Source of the DNA: Pachypanchax playfairii
Taxonomy: Eukaryota; Chordata; Actinopteri; Cyprinodontiformes; Aplocheilidae
Length of the DNA stretch: 64,000 nucleotides
Reading direction: 5' to 3'
Assembly: GCA_006937955.1 (NCBI GenBank)
Contig: SSNP01000052.1
Coordinates: 1,922,043-1,986,042, forward strand
Positions within the stretch are counted from its first letter, which is position 1. Each line of letters opens with the position of its first letter. The position numbers and the translations under genes are program-made. Positions 21,283 through 34,300 of this stretch are shown piece after piece. Below the pieces are notes generated by a model. The model was not told the origin of the DNA, ran no database searches, and worked only from the letters and a program-made list of their open reading frames with translations.

Positions 21283-24200
21283 TTATTCATCAGCTGCAGA
21301 CATGCCTTTAATCTCCTCATTCTTCCTCATCTGTTACACAGAGAAATGTTTGGAAAAAGTGAGTAAAAACTGCACAAATTCTACAAGTACACTTAAACTA
21401 AAAGCAGTGACATTCTCCTAACATGTCATGTGGTCAGGACTTGAAGAACAAGGTGTCACGCCACATTCTGTCAAGGTCTTACACTCAAAAGGAACTTGTG
21501 TAAACTGTTATTTTAGTCCATTAATCATCAGAACTCTGACAGCAGTAACTTGCTGCTTTTACAAAGGATGCAGGAGGTGCTGAGCTCATTTTCCACACAC
21601 ATTTTTGTGTAAATGTTGTGCAACAGAACAACATATTTATGTCATGTTGAAATGAGGCCATGTTGGGCAGGTCGTCTGTACACATTCCACCCAAGTTAAA
21701 CAGAGCAACCTGTCACAGCACGTCTAATAGTTCCAAATAATTCAGTGTACATAATAACTGCACTTAGAGGAGGAAAATGTTCAGTTACAATGTGCAATTT
21801 ATACCACAAGATGTCAGTTTTTCTCCACACTGAATTGTCAAGGTGTCTCTGAGATTATTTTACTACTTTATATCAATCAATATTATATTTGAGCCCAGTA
21901 GCCAATTATCCACATAAATCTGGAAGGCCAGATTTCATGTAATAAAGCCTAAAATATAAATATTCACAGAGTCTTGCTGCAATGTTGTGAAACAGCTGAT
22001 GGTCCTTTGTGCATGTAAACAAAGTGATTTACTATGACAGAAAATGGACAGAGAATCTGTTGTTTGAGTGTTTGTTTCTATCTGGATGAGAAATCAACTC
22101 AGGAGAAACGATGTGAAGAGAACCACTTCTGATGCTCACAGCTGAATGTTTGAGCTGAAATCAGTTCTGCAGCTCAAACACAGTCAGTCTCAGAGTCATC
22201 GTGGATGTAAATGACTCAGAACTCTGCGTGTTGAGAGTGAGACATTCAGTAAAGAGGATTTCCACATGGTTCTTTCTGCATATTGCTGCTTTGTTTCTGT
22301 GCAGTATTAGATTACAGGTGTTGGTGTTGATAGAAATGATATTAGATGTTTAACTCGTGTCTCTGCTGAGTGAAAATGACTCGAGCTGCACAGATGAATC
22401 TTTCTATGGATCAAACTCCAACCCACTGAGTCAGAACATCATCAAGTCTTTTATTTCTGTCTGAGTGATGTCATCATTCTCTGGGTCTGATTTAGGGAAA
22501 CACATTAATGAAGCAGTGTTGCTACAACCAGCTGATATACAGAGTTTATCAATGAAAACACCAGCTGACTAATGCTTTTCACATAAGATGTAAATAAAGA
22601 GCTGCTTCCTGTTTCATCACTTCCTGTTTCAGTCTGAGACTGAAGCTCATAAAAACATTTATACCTGCTTGATAAATGTCAAACATGAATCTGCACCTTG
22701 TTTCAAATTATAATGTTTCTATAAAAATAAACAGCAGCAGTTCACGCTCGCAGCTCCGTATGTGAGTTGTGTGGATAAGTTGAAAACAAGTATTATACAA
22801 ACATGTTTCACATCATCATCAATTAAATTAGCTGCTGTAACAACACAATAATAGACTTTAATGAAGCTCCTCCTGCTGAGCAGATTCTACTGTATTCATC
22901 TACCTCATCCAGCTCTTTCTGTGTCTCCTCCTCCATACGTCGGATGTCATCCATCGTCAGACTGACCCAGTTGTCGATCGAGCAGAACAGCTGTCTGTGG
23001 AAGTGGGTAAACAAACGTTTCTCCGTCTGGACACAGCAGTGGTGCAGAAAAGAGATGGTTTGTATATTCTGGCACCCAGAAGCCAATGATCTGGACATTT
23101 CAGTTCATACTTTAACCAAAAAAATTAACTTTTTTAATCTGACTATACCTTTTGAATGAATCCTTCCACTTTGTTCTGTAGTCCCATCCACTTGAATTCA
23201 ACAGTAACTAGTTTATAGGCACACATGTGCGGGCAGTTGCTGTTCTCAGCCAGTTCTTTCTAAAAAGAACAAAAAAAAACAAGACAACATCAAAATTAAA
23301 ATAACTTCAGGGTCATTCTTTTCATTTATAAAAGTGATCCTCAGTAAAGAGACAGAAGGAGATGCAGAACCTTCCAGTTAGGTCCCAGAGGTCCTCGACC
23401 CGTCTTCTCTGACTTAAAGATGGCAGGATCCTGATCTGGCTTGTAGTCCTAGCAACGAATAAAACACATACAGTACAATGATGCAGCTTTAGATAAGCCC
23501 AGATATTTATGAGTAATTAAAAACACATAGATCCAATCAAATACTGATGAGAAAAATAATGACCAGGGCTTGTTTTAATAGTTCTCACATTTTTCTCTTA
23601 CCTTTGGACTGATGCAACTTTTATCAGCAATATCAATATCAACCACCTCGACGCTTTCCCATGTCTTTTTATCTAGTCCATGTACCTACAAACAAGAGAG
23701 GAAAAAACAAGTTTTTATCTACAGTAGAACAACAGGTGCATCTTTTCACCCTTTGTTACCTAGGAGATACGTCACCAAGGACCGCCAAGGCGTGTTCCAA
23801 TGTTCATGTGCTACGGAGGCGTCTGTCCTCCATTTGTCTGCTGTTTAGCTAACTGACCAAGGATACATAGGAGGTGCCTTGATGTCTTCCCTCGGTCAAA
23901 AATTTCCCAAATACAGTGCAGCATTTTCAAAAAGATGGCGGATCCAGAGCCAGCAGCAGCTAGTTTGGGAGTAAACTTCCTGTTTAAATGCGGGCTTATA
24001 TCTAAAATGGTTTTTGTTTGTTTTTTTATATACAAAGCAGTTATATGGTTGGTTAGTTGCTTAGTAGTTGCAGCTTCGGTGGCTAGAAGGTAATAACTCT
24101 ATTATACATTAAATTTATTAACATTTCCAGTTCCATTGCTGAAGGAATGCTGCTACGCTACTATGATACCTTGCTACTATGATGGGCGGGACGTAAAAAG

Positions 24201-27200
24201 AGCGCGTAAGCGAGCAGCCGCGGTCATGAGAAGTTAGTTTGTTCCATTTAATTGTTTTCTTTGACAAAGGAAGGAAGTGTCCTCATTAGCACGGAGTCCC
24301 ACCTACCAAGGAGCCTTAACATTGAGAAACGCCCAATGTGTCCTTCACTGAGTGCACAATATAAACCATTGTAAACCTAATTGTTAGAATTTTTAAATCT
24401 AATTGTGTTTTTCTGCTTTTTTTTTTTTTTTTACAAAATAACAGGTATTAATTTACCTCTGTGTGTAACAGCTGTGTATGATGTAGCTTATCCACACAGG
24501 CAGTGGATAATCCAGTAAATTCCTAATTTTATACATGTTTCTGGGACATTAATCTTCTCAGAGGAAAGACAACTTCCATCGCTGGAGTTGAATCTCATTT
24601 GACAACTTCTGTACAGGTAAGATGTCACATTGTGTATGATCTTTATTATCACCACTGCACAGCTTCACACAGACACATCTGAACTGATTCTCTTGTATTT
24701 AGTATGTTGACAGTTTTTTTTACATGTGAAGTCATGGCAGCAGTTCTCAGTTAAATACACATCTCATATATGTTAATCAACTTATTAACCTTGTTTCAAT
24801 AACATGTCAGGAACAGAACTATGGGGGTTGAACACAACAGGTTTTTGATAAGTCTCATTCTGACCTGATTATGGCATGTAATGAAGTTCACAATTAATAT
24901 ATCAGTATCTGTTTGACAAAATTATTTTCTAAATTAAGAAAAAAACAGCTTGAAAATTGCAAAAGGAAATTTGAAACTATTAGTCCTCAAGCCTTCTCAT
25001 TTTTTGGTGACTCAAGACATTTCTGTACAAGCTCTGATTGGTGACTAGTTTCCTTTTGAGATAGACAAATCTCTGACAAACGATAGAAACTAACTGACAG
25101 ACCAACACTTAACAGGTCTGAGTTTGGCCAAACTCGCCAACAATAATCCAAACAGGAAAAAAAATCCTTTAAAACAAGTTAAGAACTGCTTAATGTTGCT
25201 TTTAAAAATATGTTAAGAACTCTTCAAAAAAAAAAGAGAAAAGTATTTAAAACTGCAAGCTTTTGAACTACAAACATAATAATAAAAATAATAATAAAAA
25301 TAATAATAATAATAACAGCCATTATTAACTTAACTTTCACCCTTTTATAACTTACATTGTTCTGATCCCCCATATCAGGCTTGTGCCACGTCTCGATCTT
25401 TATCATGAACTTCTCATCCATATAAGTGTTCTATAATAATGAAAGAGATATCAACAGTCACATTGTTGTTATGTGTGCAGCAGCATTTGGGAATGGAAAG
25501 TTAACAATACTTACTGTGAGGACTGCATCAGAAGACATGACAGGACGATGATATCGGAAAGTGAAAAAACAAACAGAAATTAAAGAGCAACTCACCCTCA
25601 AAACAGCTTTTTTCTGCTTATAAACTGTATTAGTGGGTCTTTACTAATGCAATCTTTCAGTTTCTGGTCATTTTTTGACATTTTCATGTAAACTTGTTAA
25701 ATGCTACACTTTCTGGTCTAAAACCGTCTTAGTGCGGCCCTCTTAGGGATTAAAGAGTCCCAACTACATTTGATGTTTGTGATTGGCTGAAAGTGGTACA
25801 TGTCTATGTCAGCATCGTCTCTAAGACACGCCTCCTGGAGTATAAAACCATCTCTCAGACAGACACACTCGTCCCCGCCCGTCCGTTGTCTCCAGCTTCT
25901 CACTAAAGAGCTGAACACAAGGATTTAGAGCAACTGGCTGAAAACCAGGACAAACAGAATAACTAATATCAGTAAAAGAATAATGAAATCAGGGCAAAGA
26001 CTTCACTGCAGTGGTTGTGATAGTGTGGATGTGATTTGTGCACGTTATACTCTCATCATGCTCAGGTTAGCTTTCTGCAACACAACAGTCACAATGCTAA
26101 ACGTAGCTTTAGCACTTTGGCTAAAAACCGAGAAGTGCGACATCAATCACAGCCCAGCCCGCCACCCCCCATGGTCCTAAGTGACGCCTCCTTTCCAGCA
26201 TTATTCAAACATCTGTGTGTTTTAACATCAAACATGTATTTTTAGAAATTCACTACAACTGGACAACAGTTGTAATTTCTGAATCCATGATGACTGACTG
26301 AGAACGGCTCCGTGTTTGATGGTTTACATGATGCTGAAGGTGTGAAGCAGGACTCACTCGTTCGACAGTAAGGATATGCGTTCCAGGCCTTCTCGTGCAC
26401 CTCCAGGGAACCTTTTGGAGCGATCAAGCGGATGAACTTTGGCACTTTGCTGCAGAAAAAAAACAGGGATTTTCTGTTTTTATTGTTTTCCTAATATTAG
26501 CACATAACAGCTGGTGTTAAAGCTCCTCCAATAGGGTTCAATGCTGCATGCTACTTAACCGCATTAACAAAAATAGTGAAAGAACAGAATGACTGTAAAT
26601 AACTAGACATGCTGTAGAGCTGGTTACAGCACTAGAAACCTTAGATCACCGTTTTAACATCTCTGCACAGACTCGTTAATGGTTATTATGTTAAATGTTG
26701 AGCTCTAAAGAACTTTAATATGTGAATAACTTGTTAAGCACTTGGTGGATTGTGATTATATAAAATGTTTTTCTTCTAAAATATTATTAATAGACATAAT
26801 AACAGGAAATAGTGAAGTGAGGAAGCAGATTCAGACATACATCAGGTGAGAGAGTCTGGAATAAGTCGCCTACCTCTGCAGGTGGTAGATCTTGTGGGTG
26901 TATTGTCCCTTCTCGCCGTCCTTCTCATAAGGCTCATTTGCCAGCACCTCCACACCATCTCCTCCTCCAGTCTCACTCTTACTGGCTTCTGCTACCGTGT
27001 ACAGCTGACCCACTTGGTACTACAAAGACAGAAAACTGTATGAATGTTGAGTTTCATGTTGTACTCATCATGTGCTCAAATTGAGCTCCTACTCAGGACC
27101 ACGATGCATCGATGCTCAGACTCTCACTTCAAGTCGTCCTGGTTAAGTAAAGATTTAAAACTACAACAACTTTGACGACTGAGATTCTTGAAAGAATGAC

Positions 27201-30200
27201 CAACATAGAGTTTTTCCCTCGGTGGTGCAGACACACCCCATTAGGTCCCGAAAACCCCAGCAGAAAAAAAAAAGGCCATGTCGTTAGCTTGTAGATCAGA
27301 TACGTTATATCACATCAGCTAAAAGAAACACAACTCCTAACAAACACTGTGATTTTCTGGATGTCTTAATAGGCTGTTGTCAGCAGAAATACCAAAGATA
27401 CCAAAGGCACTGGGTTAAAGGAAAAATACACATTCACAGTCAGAAGAGACCGACAGCTGTTACCAAACTCTAAGAAAATAGAAGTGATGCTAAAATCTTA
27501 CAAGGTCTCAAAGCAACATGCAAAATGTTCTGAAAAAACAACTGCAATTTGTGTTTAACAGAGAAACAAAGTGATTAATTAATCATAATGCCGAGCTTTG
27601 AAAAGGTCTCAAGCACTTTAGCTGATCCTAAAGTTGTGAAGAAATAATATGATTTGGTCAGTCAGTCAGTTTCCTCTGATAGTTTACTTCAGGTCATTTG
27701 CTTCTATCCAGACCAGCCCCAGACTCCAGCGGTGGAAAACCTGCTGAAGAAGCCTCTTTCTGGATGTTGTTGCCCTTCTCTTCCTCTTCCTCCTTCTTCC
27801 TGGACCCTACAAAATCCTGACTCAGGGGAAAGTGCTGCAACGTGGTCTGATTCAGAAATCCAGGGTGAGCACTCAAACTTTCAGTAAATTTAAAGTTATC
27901 AGTGGATTTCCTTTTTTCCTGTGGGATTATTTATGAGCATACAGGTGACAGTTGAAGAGGAACAGATACATCTGTTTCCTTGGTGGTTTAACTTCATACA
28001 AAGACACATATAAACAGTCTTGTAACTGAACTGCGCCCAACCCTCTCCTCCTCAAATTGTTCCAGACTTCTAATCTGTTTTGGAAGCACTTGATGCTCAG
28101 CCTTGCCTTTGTGAGTAGCAACTCTGGAATGTAACTCATCATGTAGAACCAGCCTGTCTTATCACAGTCAAAGACATGTCCCAGAAAATAACACAACATC
28201 CATAAGCAAAGTGCAAACCAGTAAAGAACAGCAGCAGCATGTTCAGGCAAAGCGCTCCGTCTATCAGGTTTGTCACCAAACAACCCTGACAATCCTGTAA
28301 AAACAGAAAAGAAGGAGTGCACTAGCAAGGACCGTTTTACTGCCCTAGAACAACAATTACTGGATTAAAACCTATTCAGTCATACAAATAACCCTAAGAA
28401 TGACTCAAGAGTCACCCTGTCAAACAGCTGAAGTCATCATGTACCAATAACGTGCAAAGATTTATAGGACAACAAGAACTGAAATATTCTGTTAGAATGG
28501 CTTTTATAAAATATTTATAATTAATAAATGAATAATAAATAATTTTTAATAATCTCTTTCCTCTCCACAGACACATGGCAAAACTTCAGGTCATGACTTA
28601 GCTGGACACCTACATCTTGAAGATAAAGAACACTCTGAGGACACTGTAACACAGAATTTCGCAATTCGGGTACCTGTAATGCTGATCACGGCTGCAAGAA
28701 CAACCAGAACAAACTAAATAAGTGGCTCCAACAGTTTTTTGAACACAGACACAAAACAAAAACAAAAAAACAAAAAGTGTTCCTGTGAGAAGGGGTTTAG
28801 TTTCTATCACCTAGTGTCATAAAAATATCAGGTGTGATTTCACACCTGATATTTGGGCGGTATAGCGGTTTCTAACGAAAACCAGTGTTTATTTTGGTTA
28901 TGATATAAATTTTTCACATACCGTTATACCGGTAAATAGCTGAGACAACATGCAGAACGTTTGCAGTGGGAACGTATTTCAGCGGGGACCGATGTCAGTG
29001 CTACACACTAAGAAGAATGGCTACTGACGGGGGCTGTAACAGCGATGCACAGATTACTGACCAAGAACAACTTATTCCAAAAAGAGGAGCTGCATCTGTA
29101 GTATGGAATTTCTTCAGCTTCTAAAGGTCGGACTTGGACCAAACAACCGGCAACAGTAATAATAGCAACTTAATTTAATTACTGCCCCCTATTGGTGATC
29201 ATATTTAGAAGAGGCTGTGCAACGAAAACATGGTACTGTGCAAAATGGGCCATTTAAAGCCAATCTAATGCAGTAAATCTGTACTTATTAGATGATAATA
29301 TGGGTAACATTGGTCGTAAAAAAAAAATTCTGTCAAATACCGTAAAATTGATATTTAGAAAAAAAACATGGTAAGATAATTTTGCCATACCGCCCAGCCC
29401 TATTCACGAGTATGACGGACACAGTATTAGAGATCTGTCTGAATTTTGTATTATTATTATTATAATCTGCGTGTATTTATTTACTGCAGGCCTACTTCAA
29501 ACTAAAAATATTGCTGTTTCATGACAGACATGTATAAGAATTATACCAGACGCAGTTTTTAATTCAAGTCAGACTCTTCTTAAAATTGTAGCAGGTTTAC
29601 TCAAATTTTCTAGATGGCTTCAGTTCATCACATCACCATCAGAAGCAACCAAGTCACTGAAGAAGCTAAATATGATGTATGTAATTTGAGGCAACTTCTT
29701 CAGGTCGTCACATCCCTCATCCATTGTCCAGTATATCGTCCGTATGTTTAAATCTCCAACGCTTGAAGAAACTAAAAGCGCATACTGCTCACACATAAAC
29801 GCCAGTTCTGATCTATATCAGAAGTTGCGTCTATAAGTCCCCCAAACCTGGCGTTGGGTTAGGAATACTTGCACCAACAAGTCGCAGGTAACAACTCTAA
29901 AGAGCGATGGGTGTATCAGTAACCGTTATGACTTTAAAGAGCCTATTCACACCTTAGTCACAATAACCTGAATAACTGGAACACCATGAACTGAACCGAA
30001 GAAGCCGTCTGAATGGACGGTGAAATGTTTTCAATCAGCAGTTGTTTGTTTTTTTGAAAAACCTTTTGGAGTTTCTGTCAAAAATGAGACTGGATGCAAT
30101 ACAGGAACAAAGATTTGAAGACTTCACACCTTAGGGAAAGTGTTGGCCTTTGACAAGTTTCTCAGACTTTACAATGAGGCAATATTAGAATATTCCTCAA

Positions 30201-32725
30201 TCAACAATGAACTCAAATTCCTACAGAAGATTCTGACTGAAGACAGTATATGATGACATCATCTTCCCGCATCACATCATGAACAACTTCTTATTTTTTT
30301 AATAGGTATTTCCATTACCAGAGTTGCTGTTATTCTTGTAGATTTTTAGCAAAAAAGAGAATTATTATTTAAATGATAATTGCAGAACTCTGAGGGCTGA
30401 TTCAAATTATAAAACTATTAGTTCATTATTTGAATCAATGTTTCTTTTCTTTAAAGTCACCTCTGAGATGCTGTGTAATGTGATAATCTGTGACTTACAT
30501 ACAAACCTCTGAAGCACAAAGTAGGTTATTCCTGCCTGATCCAGCTCATGATGTTGAAAATCTACCACCTGTTGCTCAACCGAACAGGGAAATTATGCAT
30601 TCCAAGCCTCTGCACTGAGACGGATCAGAACAAAAGCTTTTCGAACAGCATAGTGTGGAATGGAACAACAAAGACTCCACTGTTGAATGTCAGATTTGGA
30701 TTTAAACACACCGTGAAGGGAGGAGACGGTGCACGACTTCAGTGGAAGGACTGAGACGTGAAGAGGTGATGAACAGCAGAGGCAGTATGTCAACTGCAAG
30801 ACCAGAATAAAACAGTTTCTCTGAAAGGCTTCATGCACCTTTAATAACATCTCAAAAGCACCAAGATCAGACATGAAATGATGATTTAAATCTGTCTAAC
30901 AGAAGTTTGGGGCTGCTGAAAGAAATACTGAAAAATTGGGATCTCCAGAAGAGGAAGAAGTGATGAGCAATAACTGTCATGTGAGATTAAAGAAACTATC
31001 ATTTAAGGAACAAAGTGAATAAAAACACAGCTCTGAAGTCAGTTTTCCAACAGTATGTAACAGTTCTGATGTACTCCAGGGTTCGATGTAACTCTGATTA
31101 TACAGTGGTGTGTAAAAATGCGGAGCTGTAAGTGTCAATCAAATCAAATAAACTCTGATAACCTTTTATAGCACATCAATAATTCTCAACTGCCACCAGT
31201 AAAAATTAAATATATGAGTACTTACTTCTTCCACTGACACAGGCAGGACAATCCGGCTGAGAGGGAGAAAAACAAGGAGAAAACATTAAACTGGAGGAAT
31301 AAAAAGACAACAAACCCTAATGTACTGTTGACCTGACACATTTACAGGATAAGTTATCAACAGTGTGTCTTTCAGCTCTCAAACGGTCACAAATAAAAAC
31401 AAGCCTGCGTCTGAATTCATTTCACAGCATGTTCAAGATATGGAATTTAAAGGAACAGTACAACCGTTTGTTGTTAGTTTTAATTTCAAAAGGTATATAA
31501 ATGATATAAACTACAGGTGAAACGGCCATTCTCAGCTCCTCCTCTTGCTTTTACAATCAGAGACAAAGAAACACCTGAATCATGTGTGACACAAGTCGTG
31601 TGACTTCTGCCGTACATGTGACATAAAATATACAGCATCAACTTGATGCTTAGTCAGCTGGTCTGTAAAAAAAGACAAGCGACTCAGCAGCGAGGCCGAT
31701 GAAACAACCTCAGCGACACTCTGCACAAACATCCCAGAGAAGTAATAAAACACTTGTTCTGTCCGAGTTCCCACCATCACAGGAACAATGAGAGCAGGAA
31801 GAGGAAATTATGAAGCTGCAATCAAGACTCTTGCTGAATAAGCAGAGCTTCAAGAGGGAACCTAGCGTGTGTAAGTCTGTTCGTGCGCTTTGAGCCACTA
31901 CACAAGTGGAAATTAATCGCCTGTTTTCAGACTAGAGTTTAAATATTTCATAAGGACAGATCAGAGTGGAAGAAGAGCTGAGCATGATGATCAGATCAGA
32001 TGTTTGGCCACACTAACTGACATATATAAATATATAACGGCACCATGCAAACCTGATATCTGTATTTAGTTTAAATACTTTGTGATATTATTAAACTAGA
32101 TTGATTTTCCCGACTATCCTACCTGAACAGGTTTGAGTCTAATGTACTTTGCACCATGGTCAGATGACAGCCTGCACTGGATATCGTATTAACAATGATG
32201 CGCATTTGACAAGCCATAAAACCTGCCACATTCAATTCAACTTTAACTTACGGAAACTCAAAGCTAAATTTGTAAAATATGAGTTTTCACCCTGTGAAAC
32301 CTGCCTTGAGAAACCGAAATATAAGTTTAGCTTCACTCATAGAAAAACTGCATCGCAAACCAACGACGACCATTTAATTAATTGTTAAACAAACAATGAA
32401 ACATTAACATAACTGCACCGCTACTTTAGATACAAACCATTTTACAGCCGAAGTCCCGTTGGCACAAACTACCCTTATTTTTAATTGTTTATTTATCAAT
32501 TTGACATTTTTGTTAACCATAAAATAAGTCCTGCGAAAACGTTGATATATTTCCGCGTCTTTCGGCTCAACAAGCAAACCCGCTGTAAAATAAACTGTTA
32601 CGTAATTAATTTTTAAATAAGTTTCTATTTGAAACTAAATTAACTGTTAACCGTAACGTTACGGGCGACCGTTTAATTTAAGGGAAATAACGCAGGACAT
32701 AAACTTACAACTCTTTAATCAGCAT
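21283..32725 (-). CDS. pitpna: Phosphatidylinositol transfer protein alpha
   Basis: This cytosolic lipid carrier exchanges phosphatidylinositol and phosphatidylcholine between membranes and feeds PI kinases. Eleven coding exons join in frame to 270 aa, equal to the human protein: 32725-32709, 31256-31226, 27019-26874, 26449-26358, 25522-25515, 25430-25356, 23685-23602, 23448-23371, 23259-23149, 23026-22904, 21330-21283. The START-like PITP fold is complete: EYQVGQLYTVAEAS, GEKGQYTHKIYHLQ (Thr and Lys of the inositol site), EKAWNAYPYCRT, IKIETWHKPD, GPLGPNWK and LTMDDIRRMEEET. The C-terminal tail ends in GMSAADE. Some residues (LIKEF, VHGLD, FIQK, ETQKEL) are closer to PITPNB, but GRGPLGPNW, DDIRRMEEE and the inpp5k/slc43a2 neighbourhood favour PITPNA. 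The membrane-docking tandem tryptophan is WM here rather than WW. Confidence 0.95.
22405..22720 (+). repeat. Dispersed repeat, copy 2
   Basis: Partner of 16018-16325, here in the last intron of pitpna. The two agree over most of their length with small gaps and single-base changes. Confidence 0.75.
25515..25522 (-). other. pitpna: 8-nt microexon of pitpna
   Basis: TCCTCACA is flanked by a cag acceptor and a gtaag donor. The preceding exon ends in phase with one base (A), so A+TC CTC ACA gives Ile-Leu-Thr. This supplies the three residues needed between CRT and NTYM (human CRT-VIT-NEYM). Without it the frame shifts. Confidence 0.88.
25583..26230. repeat. Interspersed repeat with internal TATA-like box (pitpna intron)
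   Basis: It begins with taaagagcaactcaccctc and contains gtcttagtgcggccctctta, gattggctgaaag and gagtataaaacc, the same order as in 11258-12140. Probably a diverged member of the same family; class unknown and ends approximate. Confidence 0.45.
28823..28854. repeat. 32-bp near-perfect palindrome
   Basis: Two 15-base arms (AAATATCAGGTGTGA and its complement) flank a 2-base centre. The hAT remnant begins immediately after it. Confidence 0.9.
28855..29401 (+). mobile_element. hAT transposon remnant with BED-finger coding relic
   Basis: The right end is ataccgcccagccct and the left end starts gggcggtat, giving partly preserved inverted termini (agggctgggcggtat). Within it, 29017-29121 reads MATDGGC...DQEQLIPKRGAASVVWNFF, the N-terminal start of a hAT transposase leading into its BED zinc finger, and is then broken. 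It lies in pitpna intron 2. A strong CTCF-like word (caccaatagggggcagt, minus strand, 29197-29181) is inside it. Confidence 0.75.
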
Positions 32726-32995
32726 GTCGACCGAGTCTCCGTTCACACGACAGCATACAGAAGGAAACCAAACCGGAGAAGCTCGCTCATTCACCGATCT
32801 CACGACGCCTTTCACCGGGTTTTCTTCCTGGACGATGCCGCGCGTGAACAAATGGGCGCGGCCTCGGAGGAGGAGACACGCCCACACCTAGTGAGGGGTT
32901 TTCACTGACGTCAGCGGACTGCGGAAGTCGGCCATGGACAGGGGAGCTCGCGCATCTTGCATCCATTCCTTTGATTATGTTCTCGTCTAAAAAGT
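32726..32995 (-). promoter_or_regulatory. pitpna: 5' UTR and promoter of pitpna
   Basis: The start ATG is at 32725-32723. Upstream on the minus strand is a CG-rich block without a TATA box (gcgcggcctcggaggagg, ccgcgcgtg). A perfect cAMP-response palindrome TGACGTCA lies at 32906-32913 and an ETS-like cggaagt at about 32921. The transcription start is probably between 32800 and 32900. Confidence 0.55.
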
Positions 32996-33355
32996 GATTT
33001 ATCAGAATGAAGAAAACACTCAGTGTACCAAGAAAACAAGTGGACAGTACTAGGAGTATTTAGAAAGCCTGAAAGGACCCGTTATTTGAAGAAATTGGAG
33101 ATTATTGGTGGATTAGATCCCTTCAAAACCAACAATCCTGATTGTCTGCCTTCAATTCAGTAGATATTGTAAATTACATGGTCTTTATATCTAGTGCTTA
33201 GACTTCCAAGGATCTAGAGTGTTGTATAGTGTGACATCAATCAACTGGCATACAGACTACCATAGATCCTATTAGCTGAAGTCATTTAAGGGGTCTCGAG
33301 TAATTATCAGTACAAAATGGAAATGTTACATAACTTTCAAAAATCTATGTCTATG
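32996..33355. other. Intergenic spacer, nothing recognised
   Basis: This AT-rich sequence between the pitpna promoter and the SINE has no open frame or family similarity that I can support. Confidence 0.45.
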
Positions 33356-33608
33356 GGGCGACTTTGGCTCAGTGGTTAGAGCGGATGTCCTCCAACTTGA
33401 AGGTTGGTGGATCTTTCCTGGATTGACCGCCACATGTCAAAGTGTCCTTGGGCTAGACACTGAACCCCATGTTGCCCCCGATCTGTGTATCGGGTTGTGT
33501 GAGTGTTAGCCCCTACCCTCTCCCGTGTGAATGACAAAAAAAAAAAAAACGCTTTGGGGGTCGTAGGACCTAATTAAAGTGCTATACAAGTGCACGCCAT
33601 TTAACCAG
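33356..33608 (+). mobile_element. tRNA-derived SINE
   Basis: The head gggcgactttggctcagtgg and ttagagcgg resembles an RNA polymerase III A box, and aaggttggtggatc a B box. The body has the familiar teleost phrase caaagtgtccttgggctaga followed by cactgaaccc, and the tail attaaagtgctatacaagtg. The plus orientation is clear. Confidence 0.75.
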
Positions 33609-33644
33609 ACAATCGAAAACGTGTAAATAAATGTGCACCTCGTT

Positions 33645-34300
33645 AGGAATTCCTATATTATATGTGTGTATGTATAAGAGAAGAGGAGGTGAGATGCTGG
33701 GTGAGAAGGTTCCTGCTGATGCTGCCTGACCTTTTCCAGAGTCCAGGTCCTGGATGGAGTACTGGTCCTGGATGGAGGAGTCCAGGTCCTGAGCAGATTA
33801 GTAGCAGTAATCCTCTCTGCAGCCCTTATAGTTCTCTGCAATCTACTTCTGGTCCCTGAACGAAACCAGACTGTGATGGACCAGCAAAGGACAGACTCGA
33901 TGATGGCTCTGTAGAAGTTCACCAGCAGCTCCTGTGGCAGGTTGAACTTCTTGAGCTGCTGCAGGAAGTTCAACCTCTTAATGACCTTGTCTATGCTGGC
34001 TGTCCATTTCAGGTCCTGGGTGATGGTGGTCCCCAGAAACCTGAATGTGTCCACGTGTGTATGATGATGGGGGGCAGAGGTGGAGGGTCCTCCTGAAGTT
34101 CACTATTATCGCTGTAGTTTTTAGAGTGTTGAGCTTCATATGGTTCTGACTGCACCAGAGTAGCAGCTGTTCCACTTCCTGTCTGTAAGCAGACTCGTCT
34201 CTGTCTCTGATGAGGACAATGACCGTTGTGTTGTCTGCAAAATTCAGGAGTTTAACAGATCGATCACTGGAGGAGCAGTTGTTTGTGTAGAGAGATAATA
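33645..34300 (-). pseudogene. LINE reverse-transcriptase relic (L2/CR1 or Rex1 type)
   Basis: Read on the minus strand, two frame-shifted pieces give QEVEQLLLWCSQNHMKLNT and FRFLGTTITQDLKW, then LNFLQQLKKFNLPQELLVNF and VLCWSITVWF. This is the stretch just after the catalytic palm and the thumb of non-LTR reverse transcriptases common in fish. Frame shifts and short length show it is dead. Confidence 0.8.

Noticed and set aside
27927..28328. Minus-strand hydrophobic frame that recalls a short membrane adaptor
   Set aside because: Two overlapping frames are equally open, there are no ITAM or receptor motifs, and no partner exons.
33356..33430. Possible tRNA gene
   Set aside because: The A/B-box-like words belong to a SINE head; the cloverleaf is not maintained and the typical SINE body follows.
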